Positions 24,186-35,121 are shown, counted from the first letter of the stretch. The stretch is 64,000 nucleotides of DNA from Pseudomonas knackmussii B13 (GCF_000689415.1 NZ_HG322950.1:310001-374000), one strand, 5' to 3'. Numbers and translations: made by a program. Notes: generated by a model not told the origin, from the letters alone.

Positions 24186-24946
24186 GCCGCTGGCGCCTGC
24201 TGCTGACGCGCCCGCAGGAAGAATGCGCGGCGCTGGCCGCCAGCCTCGCCGAGCACGGCGTCGCCAGCGCCAGCTTGCCGCTGTTGGCCATCGAACCACT
24301 GGACGAAACCCCCGAGCAGCGCAGCCTTCTGCTCGACCTGGATCGTTACTGCGCGGTGGTGGTTGTCAGCAAACCTGCCGCGCGCCTCGGCCTTGATCGC
24401 CTCGACCGCTACTGGCCACAGCCGCCAGCCCGGCAGGCGTGGTTCGCCGTGGGCGCTGCCACTGCAGCTATCCTCGATGACTACGGTCTGTCCGTGCGCT
24501 ACCCGATTTCGGGCGATGACAGCGAGGCTCTTCTGAGCCTTCCAGAACTGGAGCAGGCCTTGCAGGTTCCCGATCCGCGAGTGCTCATCATGCGTGGCGA
24601 AGGTGGCCGAGAATTTCTCGCCGAACGCCTGCGCGGCCAAGGCGTGACGGTGGATTATCTGGAACTCTACCGGCGCACCCTGCCGGCCTACGCGCCGGGC
24701 GAGCTGCTGCGCCGCGTTCGTGACGAGCAGCTCAATGCCTTGCTGGTGAGCAGCGGTCAGGGGCTGGAACATCTGATTGAGCTGGCTTCCGAGGATTGGC
24801 CGGTGCTGGCCGGATTGCCGTTGTTCGTGCCCAGCGCACGCGTGGCAGAGGCTGCGCGCCAGGCTGGTGCACAGCATGTGATCGACTGTCGCGGGGCGAG
24901 CGCCGCGGCACTGCTGGAGGCGCTCAGGAGCGCCAACAAAGAATAA
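24182..24946 (+). CDS. hemD: Uroporphyrinogen-III synthase
   Basis: 254 aa. It closes hydroxymethylbilane to uroporphyrinogen III with inversion of ring D. The family is poorly conserved; support comes from WRLLLTRPQEECAALAASLA at the start, VVVVSKPAARLGLDRL, and RVLIMRGEGGREFLAERLRG in the middle. The start is GTG 24182, overlapping the hemC stop. It is followed 22 bp later by hemX. Confidence 0.92.
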   Translation: MSRWRLLLTRPQEECAALAASLAEHGVASASLPLLAIEPLDETPEQRSLLLDLDRYCAVVVVSKPAARLGLDRLDRYWPQPPARQAWFAVGAATAAILDDYGLSVRYPISGDDSEALLSLPELEQALQVPDPRVLIMRGEGGREFLAERLRGQGVTVDYLELYRRTLPAYAPGELLRRVRDEQLNALLVSSGQGLEHLIELASEDWPVLAGLPLFVPSARVAEAARQAGAQHVIDCRGASAAALLEALRSANKE

Positions 24947-24968
24947 TTTTCGAGCGAAGGATGGATCT

Positions 24969-26087
24969 GTGAGCGAAACCGTCACTCCCCAAGAGACTCC
25001 GCAAAGCACCGTTTCCGAGCCGACTCCGGCGACCCCCGGCAAGGGCGGCAACGGCCTGGCCCTGCTGGCGCTGCTGATCGGCCTGGCCGGCCTGGGCGCC
25101 GGCGGTTGGGGCTTGCTGCAGGTGCAGAAGCTGCAGGCTCGCGACCAGGCCCGCTCGGCGCAGATCGAGGAATCGCGTGGCCAGGCCCAGGCGCTGCTGC
25201 AGCACGACCAGCAACTGGAGAAGCGCCTCGACGCGCTGCCCAACGCCGACGAGCTCGAAGCGCGCCGGCGCCTGGTGGTCGAGCTGCAGGGCGACCAGCA
25301 GCAGCTGGAGAAGCAGCTCAAGCAGGTACTCGGCCAAAGCCGCCAGCAGTGGCGCCTGGCTGAAGCCGAGCACCTGCTGCGCCTGGCCGCACTGCGCCTC
25401 TCGGCGCTGCAGGACATCGCCAGTGCGACCCAGCTGGTGCAAGGCGCCGACGACATCCTGAGGGCGCAGAACGATCCCGGCGCCTTCGCCGCTCGCGCTC
25501 AACTGACCAAGAGCCTGGAAACCCTGCGCAGCCTGCCGGAGCCGGACCGCACCGGTCTGTTCCTGCAACTGGGCGCGCTGCAGGAGCAGGCGGCTCAGCT
25601 GCAGCCGCTGGAACCGAGTTTCAAGGAAGGTCCGAGCAACGCCGCCACCACCGCCTGGGGTGACGGCAGCAACACGCTGGATCAGTGGTGGGAGCGCATC
25701 TCGCGCTACGTGCGCATCGATTTCAATGCCGGTCACGACATCCGCCCGCTGCTCTCCGGGCAACAGCTCACCCGTGTGCGTCTGGCCCTCAATCTGGCGC
25801 TGGAACAGGCCCAGTGGGCGGCCTTGAACGGCAAGCAGGAGGTCTACCAGCAGTCGCTCAAGCAGGCACGCCAGATTCTCAACGACTTCTTCAACAGCGA
25901 CCTTGCCGATAGCCGCGCCCTGGGCATGCGCATCGACGAACTGGCACAGCAGCAGGTCGGCGTGCAGCCTCCGGACCTGACGCCGGCCCTCACCGCCCTG
26001 CAGGCCTACCTGGTCCACCGCGATGAAGCAGCCATCGACCAGCAGACCGCTCCGGCTGCAGCGCCCAAAGCGGAGAGCCAGCCATGA
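24969..26087 (+). CDS. hemX: HemX-like membrane protein
   Basis: 372 aa from GTG 24969. A proline/threonine-rich N-terminus is followed by one membrane helix (about 30-50, GLALLALLIGLAGLGAGGWG) and a long helical, Gln/Leu-rich periplasmic part with coiled-coil character. HemX proteins are found in hem operons of gamma-proteobacteria; older annotation as a uroporphyrinogen methyltransferase is not supported, as no methyltransferase motif is seen. The last four bases overlap the hemY start. Confidence 0.88.
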   Translation: MSETVTPQETPQSTVSEPTPATPGKGGNGLALLALLIGLAGLGAGGWGLLQVQKLQARDQARSAQIEESRGQAQALLQHDQQLEKRLDALPNADELEARRRLVVELQGDQQQLEKQLKQVLGQSRQQWRLAEAEHLLRLAALRLSALQDIASATQLVQGADDILRAQNDPGAFAARAQLTKSLETLRSLPEPDRTGLFLQLGALQEQAAQLQPLEPSFKEGPSNAATTAWGDGSNTLDQWWERISRYVRIDFNAGHDIRPLLSGQQLTRVRLALNLALEQAQWAALNGKQEVYQQSLKQARQILNDFFNSDLADSRALGMRIDELAQQQVGVQPPDLTPALTALQAYLVHRDEAAIDQQTAPAAAPKAESQP

Positions 26088-27310
26088 GTCGGGTCTATGT
26101 GCTGGTCCTGGCGCTGGTGCTCGGCGCCACCTTGGTCGGGCTGGCCATCGCCGAGCAGTCGGGCTACGTACTGATCGCCTACAAGAGCTTCCGCTACGAA
26201 TCGAGTCTGTGGACCTTCCTTGCCCTGCTCGTACTGCTCTGGGTCCTCTATCTGGCGGTGCGTCTGGTGCTGCGGTTGCTCGGCGTTTCGGGGCGTGTGG
26301 TCAATCCCTGGTCGCGCTTCAACCGTAGCCGTCGCGCCGAAATGGCCGAGGAGCATGGCCAGCGCGACCTCGCCGAAGGCCATTGGGCACAGGCTCTGCG
26401 TCATCTACGTCGCGCTGCCGAGCTGGGCGAGCGCAGCCTGCCGAGCTACCTCGGCGCGGCGCGCGCGGCCAACGAACTGGCACGTTTCGACGAGTGCGAC
26501 GAACTGCTCGACCGCGCCCAGGCACGTCAACCGGGCGCAGCCCTGGCGGTTGGCCTGACCCGTGCGCAACTGCTGATCAATCGCGGCGCCTTCGAGCCGG
26601 CGCGTGGCGTGCTGGTGAAGCTCCACGAGGAGCACCCGAAACACCCGACGGTGCTGCGCCTTCTGCAGCAGCTGTACGTCAGTCTGCACGACTGGAGCGC
26701 GCTGCTGGCGCTGCTGCCTGAACTGCGCAAAGAGCGCGTGCTGGCCAATGCCGAACTTGCCGATCTGGAGCGCCGCACCTGGGTCGCCGCGCTGGAAGCG
26801 GCGGGGGAGCAGGGCGTTGGCCAGGGCGAAACTGCGCTGCAGCCGCTGACGCAAGTCTGGAATGGCCTGCCCGGCAACCTGCGCGCGCAGCCGGCACTGC
26901 TGGCTACCTACGCGCAGCAGCTGTTGCGCCTGGGCGCGCCCGCGGAAGCGGAGAAGGTGCTGCGTCAATCCCTCAAGGAGAACTACGACGAGCGCCTGGT
27001 CGCCCTCTACGGACAGGCGCATGGCGCCGATCCGGGCCGCCAGCTGCAGACCGCCGAGGCCTGGCTGAAGAAGCGCCCGGATGACGCCGTGCTGCTGCTG
27101 AGCCTTGGGCGGCTGTGCCTGGCCGACAAACTCTGGGGCAAGGCCCGCGAGTACCTGGAAGCCAGCCTGAATCGCCAGCGCAGCCCGGAAGCCTGCGCCG
27201 AACTGGCGCGCCTTTTGGCGCACCTGGGTGAGGTGGAGCGCAGCAACAAGCTGTTCCAGGAAGGATTGGGTCTGCTCGGGTCGCCGACGCGCACGCTTGT
27301 GCAGATCTGA
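26084..27310 (+). CDS. hemY: HemY-like TPR membrane protein
   Basis: 408 aa. Two N-terminal membrane helices (VYVLVLALVLGATLVGLAIA and LWTFLALLVLLWVLYLAVRL) are followed by a run of tetratricopeptide repeats. This is the proteobacterial HemY of hem operons, unrelated to the Bacillus protoporphyrinogen oxidase of the same name. Its job in tetrapyrrole metabolism is not settled. Start overlaps hemX by 4 bp; a terminator follows at 27324. Confidence 0.9.
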   Translation: MSRVYVLVLALVLGATLVGLAIAEQSGYVLIAYKSFRYESSLWTFLALLVLLWVLYLAVRLVLRLLGVSGRVVNPWSRFNRSRRAEMAEEHGQRDLAEGHWAQALRHLRRAAELGERSLPSYLGAARAANELARFDECDELLDRAQARQPGAALAVGLTRAQLLINRGAFEPARGVLVKLHEEHPKHPTVLRLLQQLYVSLHDWSALLALLPELRKERVLANAELADLERRTWVAALEAAGEQGVGQGETALQPLTQVWNGLPGNLRAQPALLATYAQQLLRLGAPAEAEKVLRQSLKENYDERLVALYGQAHGADPGRQLQTAEAWLKKRPDDAVLLLSLGRLCLADKLWGKAREYLEASLNRQRSPEACAELARLLAHLGEVERSNKLFQEGLGLLGSPTRTLVQI

Positions 27311-27323
27311 TCTGCAAACCATG

Positions 27324-27350
27324 AAAAACGGCGCCCTCGGGCGCCGTTTT
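27324..27350. terminator. Terminator between hemY and the sugar dehydrogenase gene
   Basis: AAAACGGCGCCC and GGGCGCCGTTTT around TC, with T-rich end. It lies between converging genes and can work both ways. Confidence 0.85.
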
Positions 27351-27361
27351 CGTTTCTGCTT

Positions 27362-28453
27362 TCAGCGCTTTCCGACGTAGCTCACCCGGTACACCGCACC
27401 GGCCATGTCGTCGCTGATCAACAGCGAGCCGTCCGCGGCCACCTGCACGTCGGCGGGGCGCCCGAGGACCGTTCCGTCCGCTTGCAGCCAGCCGTCGACG
27501 AAGACCTGCTGGTCGGTGGGGGCGCCGCTGGCATCCAGGGCGAGGCGCATGACCCGGTAGCCGACCTTGCTGCTGCGGTTCCAGGAGCCATGTTCGGCAA
27601 TGAAAAGGCTGCCGGCGTAATCGGCGGGGAACTGCCGGCCCTTGTAGAAGCGGATGCCCAGGGCCGCGACGTGCGCGCCGAGTTTCACCACTGGCGGCGT
27701 GAAGGCCGAGCAGGGGCGTTGGGCCAACTCCGGATCGGGAATGTCGCCGGCATGGCAGTCGGGGTAGCCGAAGTCCTCGCCGCTGGTATCGAGGCGATTG
27801 AGTTCGTCGTCGGGGCGGTCGTCCCCCAGCATGTCGCGGCCGTTGTCGGTGAACCACAGCGTGCCCTGTTCGTCCCAGTCGAAGCCAACGCTGTTGCGGA
27901 CGCCGTAAGCGATCACTTCGCGCTCGCTGCCGTCTGCGTTCATGCGTTGCAGGTTGGCGTAGTGCTCGGGATCCGGGCGGCAGATGTTGCAGGGTGCGCC
28001 TACCGGCACGTAGAGCTTGCCGTCGGGGCCGAAGGCGATGAACTTCCAGCCGTGGTGCGTTTCGCTGGGGAATTCGGCTGGGAGCGGTTTCGGCGTGGGC
28101 GGATCGTCGAGGTGCGCTTCGATGTCGCGCAGGACCAGGATTCGGCTGACCGCCGAGACGTACAGGTCGCCCTTGTGGAAGGTCACGCCGACCGGCAGTT
28201 GCAGCCCGTTGGCGATCACCTTTGGCCGGCTGTCGCCCGGTCGCAACGCATACACATTGCCGGCCTGGTTGCTGCCAACGAAGAGGGTGCCGCGTTCGCC
28301 CAGGGCCATTTCGCGGGCATTGGGCATCTGGTCGCTGAGCAGTTCGATGCGAAAGCCGGGCGGCACGCGAAGATGCGCTAGTACATCCTTGCCGTCGGCG
28401 TGGGCCAGGGGCGCGAGCAGGAGAGAGGCGAGCAAGACCAGCGGACGATGCAT
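27362..28453 (-). CDS. PQQ-type sugar dehydrogenase (glucose/sorbosone dehydrogenase family), periplasmic
   Basis: 363 aa. A signal peptide (MHRPLVLLASLLLAPLAHAD) directs export; the rest is a six-bladed beta-propeller with GWKFIAFGPDGKLYVPVGAP, EVIAYGVRNSVGFDWDEQGT, LWFTDNGRDMLGDD and ADGSLLISDDMAGAVYRVSY. Relatives oxidise aldoses using PQQ, or have no known activity, so the substrate is open. An NICRPD segment follows the propeller strand with VGAPC, which could bind a metal or form a disulfide. The gene runs against the hem operon and away from dsbB; I remember hemY and dsbB being next to each other in P. aeruginosa, so this looks like an inserted gene. Confidence 0.82.
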   Translation of the reverse strand: MHRPLVLLASLLLAPLAHADGKDVLAHLRVPPGFRIELLSDQMPNAREMALGERGTLFVGSNQAGNVYALRPGDSRPKVIANGLQLPVGVTFHKGDLYVSAVSRILVLRDIEAHLDDPPTPKPLPAEFPSETHHGWKFIAFGPDGKLYVPVGAPCNICRPDPEHYANLQRMNADGSEREVIAYGVRNSVGFDWDEQGTLWFTDNGRDMLGDDRPDDELNRLDTSGEDFGYPDCHAGDIPDPELAQRPCSAFTPPVVKLGAHVAALGIRFYKGRQFPADYAGSLFIAEHGSWNRSSKVGYRVMRLALDASGAPTDQQVFVDGWLQADGTVLGRPADVQVAADGSLLISDDMAGAVYRVSYVGKR

Positions 28454-28568
28454 GGTAGGAAATCCCCGATCACTGTCCCGCCCAGTCTAGCCCGCTGCCT
28501 TGAAAGGTCTGCGGACTTTCCTCTACCGTAGCGGCCTTTCCGCACAAGCCTCGCTTTCTGGAGCCGCC

Positions 28569-29051
28569 ATGAACCTGGCCAGCCCGCGTTCCCTGTTCTT
28601 CCTCGCCTTCCTCGCCTGTGCCGCCATGCTCGGCACCGGGTTCTATCTCCAGTACATGATCGGCCTGGAGCCGTGCCCGCTGTGCATCCTCCAGCGAATC
28701 TTCTTCGCCGGCGCCGGGCTTTTTTCGCTGATCGCCGCGCTGCACGGCCGTGGTCGTCGCGTCTACTCCATCCTGGTGCTGCTCTGCTCGCTGGGCGGCG
28801 CAGGCACTGCCGGCCGGCAGATCTGGCTGCAGACCCTGCCGCCGGACCAGCTGCCGTCCTGCCTGCCACCGCTGGACTACATGATGGAAACCATGCCCTA
28901 CGCGAAGATCATCTGGACCATGTTCCACGGTTCGGCCGATTGCGCCGAGGTCACCTGGACCCTGCTCGGCCTGAGCATTCCGGAATGGAGCCTGCTGGCC
29001 TTCGTCGGCTTCGCCCTGTTAGCACTCTTCCAACTGCTGCGGCGCGGCTGA
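28569..29051 (+). CDS. dsbB: Disulfide bond formation protein DsbB
   Basis: 160 aa with four membrane helices. The redox pairs are visible: CPLC at about 36-39 on the first periplasmic loop, and Cys in LPSCLPPL plus GSADCAEVTW on the second. DsbB reoxidises DsbA and passes electrons to quinone. ATG 28569 gives MNLASPRSLFFLAFLA; the open frame from 28500 upstream is not family sequence. In P. aeruginosa a paralogue lies at this same spot beside algQ (sometimes called dsbH). Confidence 0.93.
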   Translation: MNLASPRSLFFLAFLACAAMLGTGFYLQYMIGLEPCPLCILQRIFFAGAGLFSLIAALHGRGRRVYSILVLLCSLGGAGTAGRQIWLQTLPPDQLPSCLPPLDYMMETMPYAKIIWTMFHGSADCAEVTWTLLGLSIPEWSLLAFVGFALLALFQLLRRG

Positions 29052-29296
29052 TCGTCGCCCCCAGAGTTCGTCGAAAGCCGCGGGGCCAGAGCTGTCGCGG
29101 CTTGCCGATTAAACGCTCGTATGAACTTTTCCGCCGGTCGCGTCTTGAAGGCCGCATTGCGTGGGCATAATCTGGTTTTCCGCTCCGCTGAGAAACAGCC
29201 CGCTCCAGGACTGCATTCCGGCGGACAACCGCATTCGACAGAGCTGTGTCCCACGGGCGGACAGGCCGGGACTGCGACAAGGGAAGCGAGGACAAC

Positions 29297-29764
29297 ATGC
29301 TCGAAAGCTGCCGTAATGCCCAGGAACGTTGGGGTGGTGTGCACCAGTTGGTCGACCGCTGGTTGCGTGACCGTCAGGATCTGGTCCAGGCCTTCGACGC
29401 GCTAGGTGGCCTGCAAGCGCCGAAGTCGAATGGCGAGCAACTGCAGGGTTTCTGCCAACTGCTGCTCGACTATGTCTCGGCCGGTCATTTCGAAGTCTAC
29501 GAACAGCTCATGAGCGAGGCGCAGGCCTTCGGCGACACGCGCGGCCTGGAACTCGCCAAGCAGATCTATCCACGCCTCGAAGCCATCACCGCGGCGGCCC
29601 TCAATTTCAATGACCGTTGCGACAATGGCGATTGCCGCGAAGGCACCTGCCTGACCAGCGAGCTCAAACAATTGCGTCAGCAACTGCACGAGCGCTTCGA
29701 GCTGGAAGACTGCCTGATCGAAGTCCTGCACAACGCACACGAGCAGCGCGCCGCTGCGGTTTGA
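29297..29764 (+). CDS. algQ: Anti-sigma-70 factor AlgQ (Rsd family)
   Basis: 155 aa, all-helical. MLESCRNAQERWGGVHQLVD and WLRDRQDLVQAFDALGGL are typical of Rsd/AlgQ, which binds region 4 of sigma-70 and affects alginate and siderophore genes in P. aeruginosa. A cluster of Cys (NDRCDNGDCREGTC) is present near residue 117. ATG 29297 gives the family start. A terminator follows at 29789 and algP lies downstream. Confidence 0.93.
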   Translation: MLESCRNAQERWGGVHQLVDRWLRDRQDLVQAFDALGGLQAPKSNGEQLQGFCQLLLDYVSAGHFEVYEQLMSEAQAFGDTRGLELAKQIYPRLEAITAAALNFNDRCDNGDCREGTCLTSELKQLRQQLHERFELEDCLIEVLHNAHEQRAAAV

Positions 29765-29788
29765 TCCGCAGCTCGCAGCAACGAAATA

Positions 29789-29820
29789 GAGGGCGCGAAT
29801 CCGCAAGGTTTCGCGCCCTC
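29789..29820 (+). terminator. Terminator after algQ
   Basis: GAGGGCGCGAA and TTCGCGCCCTC around TCCGCAAGG, a strong hairpin 25 bp after the stop, without a long T run. The rest of 29821-30130 before algP shows no gene. Confidence 0.65.
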
Positions 29821-30130
29821 GTCGTATCTGCACCGCTGCCGCAACTGCCTGAATCCTCGAAGGAAATCGCAACGAAACGCGGCTCCCCGAAAGGGCTTGC
29901 GAGCAATCTGGGCAGTGTCGCCAAAGCCTTCATGAGTAGATTCGGCATCGCATGTCGGCGTCGCAATCCATAAAGGCTCGACGAGCACGGAAAGCCGAAG
30001 TGGATTCCTGCGACAGGCGAAAAAGGCTGGCGATGTTGTGTGGCGCGGGCTGCAGCGCAATCAGGACGTTGGCGAGAGGCCGTGCGCGGGTCTAGTATGG
30101 GCGCAACTAACGTCCGCCAGGAGGCGCGTC

Positions 30131-31288
30131 ATGTCGGCTAACAAGAAACCCGTCACTACCCCTTTGCATCTGCTCCAGCAACTTTCCCACAGCCTGATCG
30201 AGCACCTCGAGTCCGCTTGCAAACAAGCCCTCGTGGATTCCGAAAAGCTCCACGCCAAGCTGGAAAAGCAACGCGCCAAGGCGCAGGACAAACTGCACAA
30301 GGCGCGCACCAAACTGCAGGAAGCCGGTAAGGCCGGCAAGGCCAAGGCGCAGGCCAAAGCCAAGTCCGCCATCGACGAACTGGAAGAAGTGCTGGAGACC
30401 CTGAAGGCTCGCCAGGCCGACACCCGCACCTATATCGCCAACCTGAAGCGCGATGTGCAGGAAAGCCTGAAGCTGGCCCAGGGCGTAACCAAGGTGAAGG
30501 AAGCTGTCGGCAAGTCCCTGTCGACTCGCCAGCCGGCTGCAAAAACTCCCGCCGCCAAGCCGGTCGCCAGAGCCGCTGCGAAGCCTGCCGCCAAGCCGGT
30601 TGCTAAACCTGCTGCTGCGAAGCCCGCCGCCAAGCCGGCTGCTAAAGCCGCTGCTGTGAAGCCCGCCGCCAAGCCGGTCGCCAAAGTCGCTTCTGCGAAG
30701 CTCGCCGCCAAGCCGGCTGCTAAAGCCGCTGCTGCGAAACCTGCCGCCAAGCCGGTCGCTAAAGCCGCCGCTGCGAAACCTGCCGCCAAGCCGGCTGCTA
30801 AAGCTGCTGCTGCGAAGCCCGCCGCTAAACCCGCTGCTAAAGCTGCTGCTGCGAAGCCCGCCGCCAAGCCGGCCGCTAAAGCTGCTGCTGCAAAACCTGC
30901 CGCCAAACCGGCCGCTAAAGCTGCTGCTGCGAAGCCCGCCGCCAAACCGGCTGCTAAAGCCGCTGCTGCGAAACCTGCCGCCAAACCGGCCGCTAAAGCC
31001 GCTGCTGCGAAACCCGCCGCCAAGCCGGCTGCAAAACCCGCTGCTGCTAAACCGGCCGCGAAACCCGCTGCTGCTAAACCGGCCGCGAAACCTGCTGCCG
31101 CTAAGCCTGCCGCGAAACCCGCTGCTGCCAAGCCCGCCGCGAAGCCGGCTGTTGCACCGACCGCTCCCGCTGCGACCCCGGCCCCGACCGCTGCTGCTAA
31201 GCCTGCCGCTCCGGCTGCTGCTCCGGCACCGGCCGCTGCTCCGGTAGCGCCGAGCGCTCCGGCCGCCACCCCGAGCAGCGCTTCCTAA
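30131..31288 (+). CDS. algP: AlgP (AlgR3), histone-like protein with KPAA repeats
   Basis: 385 aa from MSANKKPVTTPLHLLQQLSH; the ATG at 30131 has CCAGGAGG upstream. Residues 1-115 are a helical domain with Lys-rich coiled coil (KLEKQRAKAQDKLHKARTKL). Residues about 137-355 are a long low-complexity tail of Lys-Pro-Ala-Ala and Ala-Ala-Lys units, like histone H1 tails, ending in a Pro-Ala-rich stretch without Lys. AlgP in P. aeruginosa is a DNA-binding protein needed for alginate expression. It is close to 50 residues longer or shorter between strains because of the repeats. Confidence 0.93.
   Translation: MSANKKPVTTPLHLLQQLSHSLIEHLESACKQALVDSEKLHAKLEKQRAKAQDKLHKARTKLQEAGKAGKAKAQAKAKSAIDELEEVLETLKARQADTRTYIANLKRDVQESLKLAQGVTKVKEAVGKSLSTRQPAAKTPAAKPVARAAAKPAAKPVAKPAAAKPAAKPAAKAAAVKPAAKPVAKVASAKLAAKPAAKAAAAKPAAKPVAKAAAAKPAAKPAAKAAAAKPAAKPAAKAAAAKPAAKPAAKAAAAKPAAKPAAKAAAAKPAAKPAAKAAAAKPAAKPAAKAAAAKPAAKPAAKPAAAKPAAKPAAAKPAAKPAAAKPAAKPAAAKPAAKPAVAPTAPAATPAPTAAAKPAAPAAAPAPAAAPVAPSAPAATPSSAS
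30535..31160 (+). repeat. In-frame repeat tract encoding Lys-Pro-Ala-Ala units of AlgP
   Basis: Dozens of copies of a 12-base motif of the type AAGCCCGCCGCC or AAACCTGCCGCC, joined to GCTAAAGCTGCTGCTGCG blocks, giving larger repeats of about 45 bases (GCGAAACCTGCCGCCAAACC and GCTGCTAAAGCCGCTGCTGC). Unit number is liable to change by slippage or recombination without frame loss. Confidence 0.9.
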
Positions 31289-31755
31289 GTCGCTGCTCTC
31301 GCCGCTGCGATGCGCAAATGTTCCAGCGCATCGCGGCGTTGCTTTCCTGCCTCGCCAGCACAGCCGCGCAACCAGCTTTCCAGATCGCCTCGCCCCTCTT
31401 CGCCCCACTCCCGTCCGGCTTTCGCCAGGCGCTCCAGTTGCAGCCGTTCGGCGCGCAACTCCAGGGCCTTCAGCGCTTCGCGCAACTCCGACAGATGCGA
31501 GTCAGTTTGCGCTTGGGTGCGCCATTGCTGGCGTAGCTCGCGCATGGGTTTCACCACACCTTGCTGCCAGTCCGTGGCGACCTCGCCCAGGCGTTCTAGG
31601 CGTTGCTCGGAATAGGCCAGTCCGCGACCGCCGAACCAGGCCCCGGCGAGCAGCAGGCAGACGTCTGCGCCGGCTTCCTGCAGTTCGAGGCAAGCTGCGT
31701 CCACACCCGCTCGTGCGTAAAGATTGACGGCAAACGACCAGATATCTTCTGTCAT
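31285..31755 (-). CDS. TIGR02444 family protein
   Basis: 156 aa small soluble protein beginning MTEDIWSFAVNLYARAGVDA, which is the TIGR02444 (DUF2390) opening, followed by LELQEAGADVCLLLAGAWFG and a long Arg/Glu/Leu-rich helix. Function unknown. It is antisense to algP (4-bp overlap of the two stop regions) and divergent from the ABC-F gene. Confidence 0.85.
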   Translation of the reverse strand: MTEDIWSFAVNLYARAGVDAACLELQEAGADVCLLLAGAWFGGRGLAYSEQRLERLGEVATDWQQGVVKPMRELRQQWRTQAQTDSHLSELREALKALELRAERLQLERLAKAGREWGEEGRGDLESWLRGCAGEAGKQRRDALEHLRIAAARAAT

Positions 31756-31802
31756 AAGGCTCCCACAGCTACTGATGGACGAAGCTGATACACTCCGCCG
31801 CC

Positions 31803-33715
<1,913 letters not shown>

Positions 33716-33716
<1 letters not shown>

Positions 33717-34276
33717 TGGACGACCTGCCGCTGCTCGTCGCCTGGAGCGAGCCGCTGCTGCGTGGCCTGCAGATCATCCTCATCCTGCTGCTCGCCTGGG
33801 GCCTGCAGCGCATGGTGGCGCGCGGGCTGAACCGCCTGGCGCAGAGTTACCCGATCCCGCACGAGCTGCTGCTGCCGCTGCGCGGCGGGGTGCGCTGGCT
33901 GATCATGGGCTCGGCGCTGATGATGGTGCTGGAGCGCCTGGGCGTGTCCGCCGAGGTGCTGTGGACCGCGCTGACCGGTTTCGTCGCAGTCGCCGCGGTG
34001 GCGTTCTTCGCCATCTGGAGCGTGCTCTCCAACCTGTTCTGCGCGGTGCTGATCTTCACCGTCGGGCCGTTCCGCCTGGGCGATCTGGTGGAGGTCATAG
34101 ATTCGGCCGACAAGCCGGGTGTGAAAGGCCGCGTCACCGCCATCAACCTGCTTTACACCACCCTCGAGGAAACCTTCGAGGATGGCACCAGCGCCTTGCT
34201 GCAGGTGCCCAACAGCCTGTTCTTCCAGAAGGCCATCCGCCGTTGGCGAGGGCCTGGACTGAGCAGCGGACGATAA
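33716..34276 (+). CDS. Small mechanosensitive channel of MscS family
   Basis: 186 aa. Three membrane segments (QIILILLLAWGLQRMVARG, GGVRWLIMGSALMMVLERLG, LTGFVAVAAVAFFAIWSVLS) are followed by the MscS beta-domain core (GPFRLGDLVEVIDSA, GRVTAINLLYTTLEE, VPNSLFFQKAIRRW). It lacks the long C-terminal domain of MscS, so it is a short variant. The start overlaps the ABC-F stop by one base (TAATG). Confidence 0.85.
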
Positions 34277-34312
34277 CGACAACAACCCCTTCCCTAACGG
34301 ATAGCACGCACT

Positions 34313-35071
34313 ATGGAATGGCTCACTAGCCCCGAAATCTGGGTCGCCTTTCTGACCCTGACAGCCCTGGAAATCGTCCTTGGCATCGACAACATCATCT
34401 TCATCTCGATCCTGGTCGGCCGCCTGCCGGTGGCGCAGCAGCCGAAGGCGCGCTTCTTCGGCCTGGCCCTGGCGATGGGCACGCGGATCCTGTTGCTGCT
34501 GTCGATCACCTGGGTGATGCGCCTCACCGCCGACCTCTTCACGGTGCTCGGCCAGGGTATTTCCGGGCGTGACCTGATCCTGTTCTTCGGCGGTCTGTTC
34601 CTGCTGTTCAAGAGCACCATGGAGATCTTCCACAGCCTCGAAGGCGCGGAAGAAGGCGAGCAGAGCGCCGGCAAGAGCCGCGGCTTCATGGCAGTGATCG
34701 TGCAGATCGCGATCATCGACATCATCTTCTCGCTGGACTCGGTGATCACCGCCGTGGGCCTGGTGCAGAACGTGCCGGTGATGATCGCCGCCATCGTCAT
34801 CTCGGTCGGCGTGATGATGCTCGCCGCGGGCACCATCAGCGAATTCATCGAGCGCCACCCGTCGCTGAAGATGCTCGCGCTGTCCTTCCTCATCGTGGTC
34901 GGCACCGTGCTGGTGGCCGAAGCCTTCGAGGTCCACGTGCCGAAAGGCTACGTCTACTTCGCGATGGCCTTCTCGCTAGGCGTGGAAGCATTGAACATCC
35001 GCCTGCGCGGCGCCCTGGCGCGCAAGCGCGGCGAAGAGCCGGTGAAGCTGCGCAAGGCCCTGCCGAGCTGA
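34313..35071 (+). CDS. TerC family integral membrane protein
   Basis: 252 aa, about 7-8 helices. The TerC signatures are EIVLGIDNIIFISILVGRLP and IIDIIFSLDSVITAVGLVQN, in which acidic residues sit in helices and are thought to bind metal ions. Relatives take part in manganese export or membrane-bound tellurite-related functions. Follows MscS by 36 bp; terminator next. Confidence 0.9.
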   Translation: MEWLTSPEIWVAFLTLTALEIVLGIDNIIFISILVGRLPVAQQPKARFFGLALAMGTRILLLLSITWVMRLTADLFTVLGQGISGRDLILFFGGLFLLFKSTMEIFHSLEGAEEGEQSAGKSRGFMAVIVQIAIIDIIFSLDSVITAVGLVQNVPVMIAAIVISVGVMMLAAGTISEFIERHPSLKMLALSFLIVVGTVLVAEAFEVHVPKGYVYFAMAFSLGVEALNIRLRGALARKRGEEPVKLRKALPS

Positions 35072-35090
35072 TCGGCGCGTCCTGACGAAG

Positions 35091-35119
35091 AAGCCCGGCC
35101 CAGCGCCGGGCTTTTTCTT
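35091..35119 (+). terminator. Terminator after terC-like gene
   Basis: Arms AAGCCCGGC and GCCGGGCTT around CCAGC, then TTTCTTT. Confidence 0.85.
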
Positions 35120-35121
35120 TT

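Noticed and set aside
24438..25456. Minus-strand frame of 431 codons opposite hemD and hemX
   Set aside because: Ser/Cys/Arg-rich antisense translation with no domain; hemD and hemX are coupled and conserved.
24969..26087. HemX as uroporphyrinogen-III C-methyltransferase
   Set aside because: Although often annotated so, there is no SAM-binding or methyltransferase motif; the protein is one membrane helix plus coiled coil.
30535..31160. Regular repeats that could suggest a CRISPR array
   Set aside because: The repeats are short, continuous, in-frame and without unique spacers; they encode the AlgP tail. No CRISPR array or cas gene was seen in the window.
30107..31408. Minus-strand frames opposite algP (Gly/Ser/Arg and Ala/Gly-rich)
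   Set aside because: They are repeat-derived shadows of the Lys-Pro-Ala-Ala tract, not real proteins.
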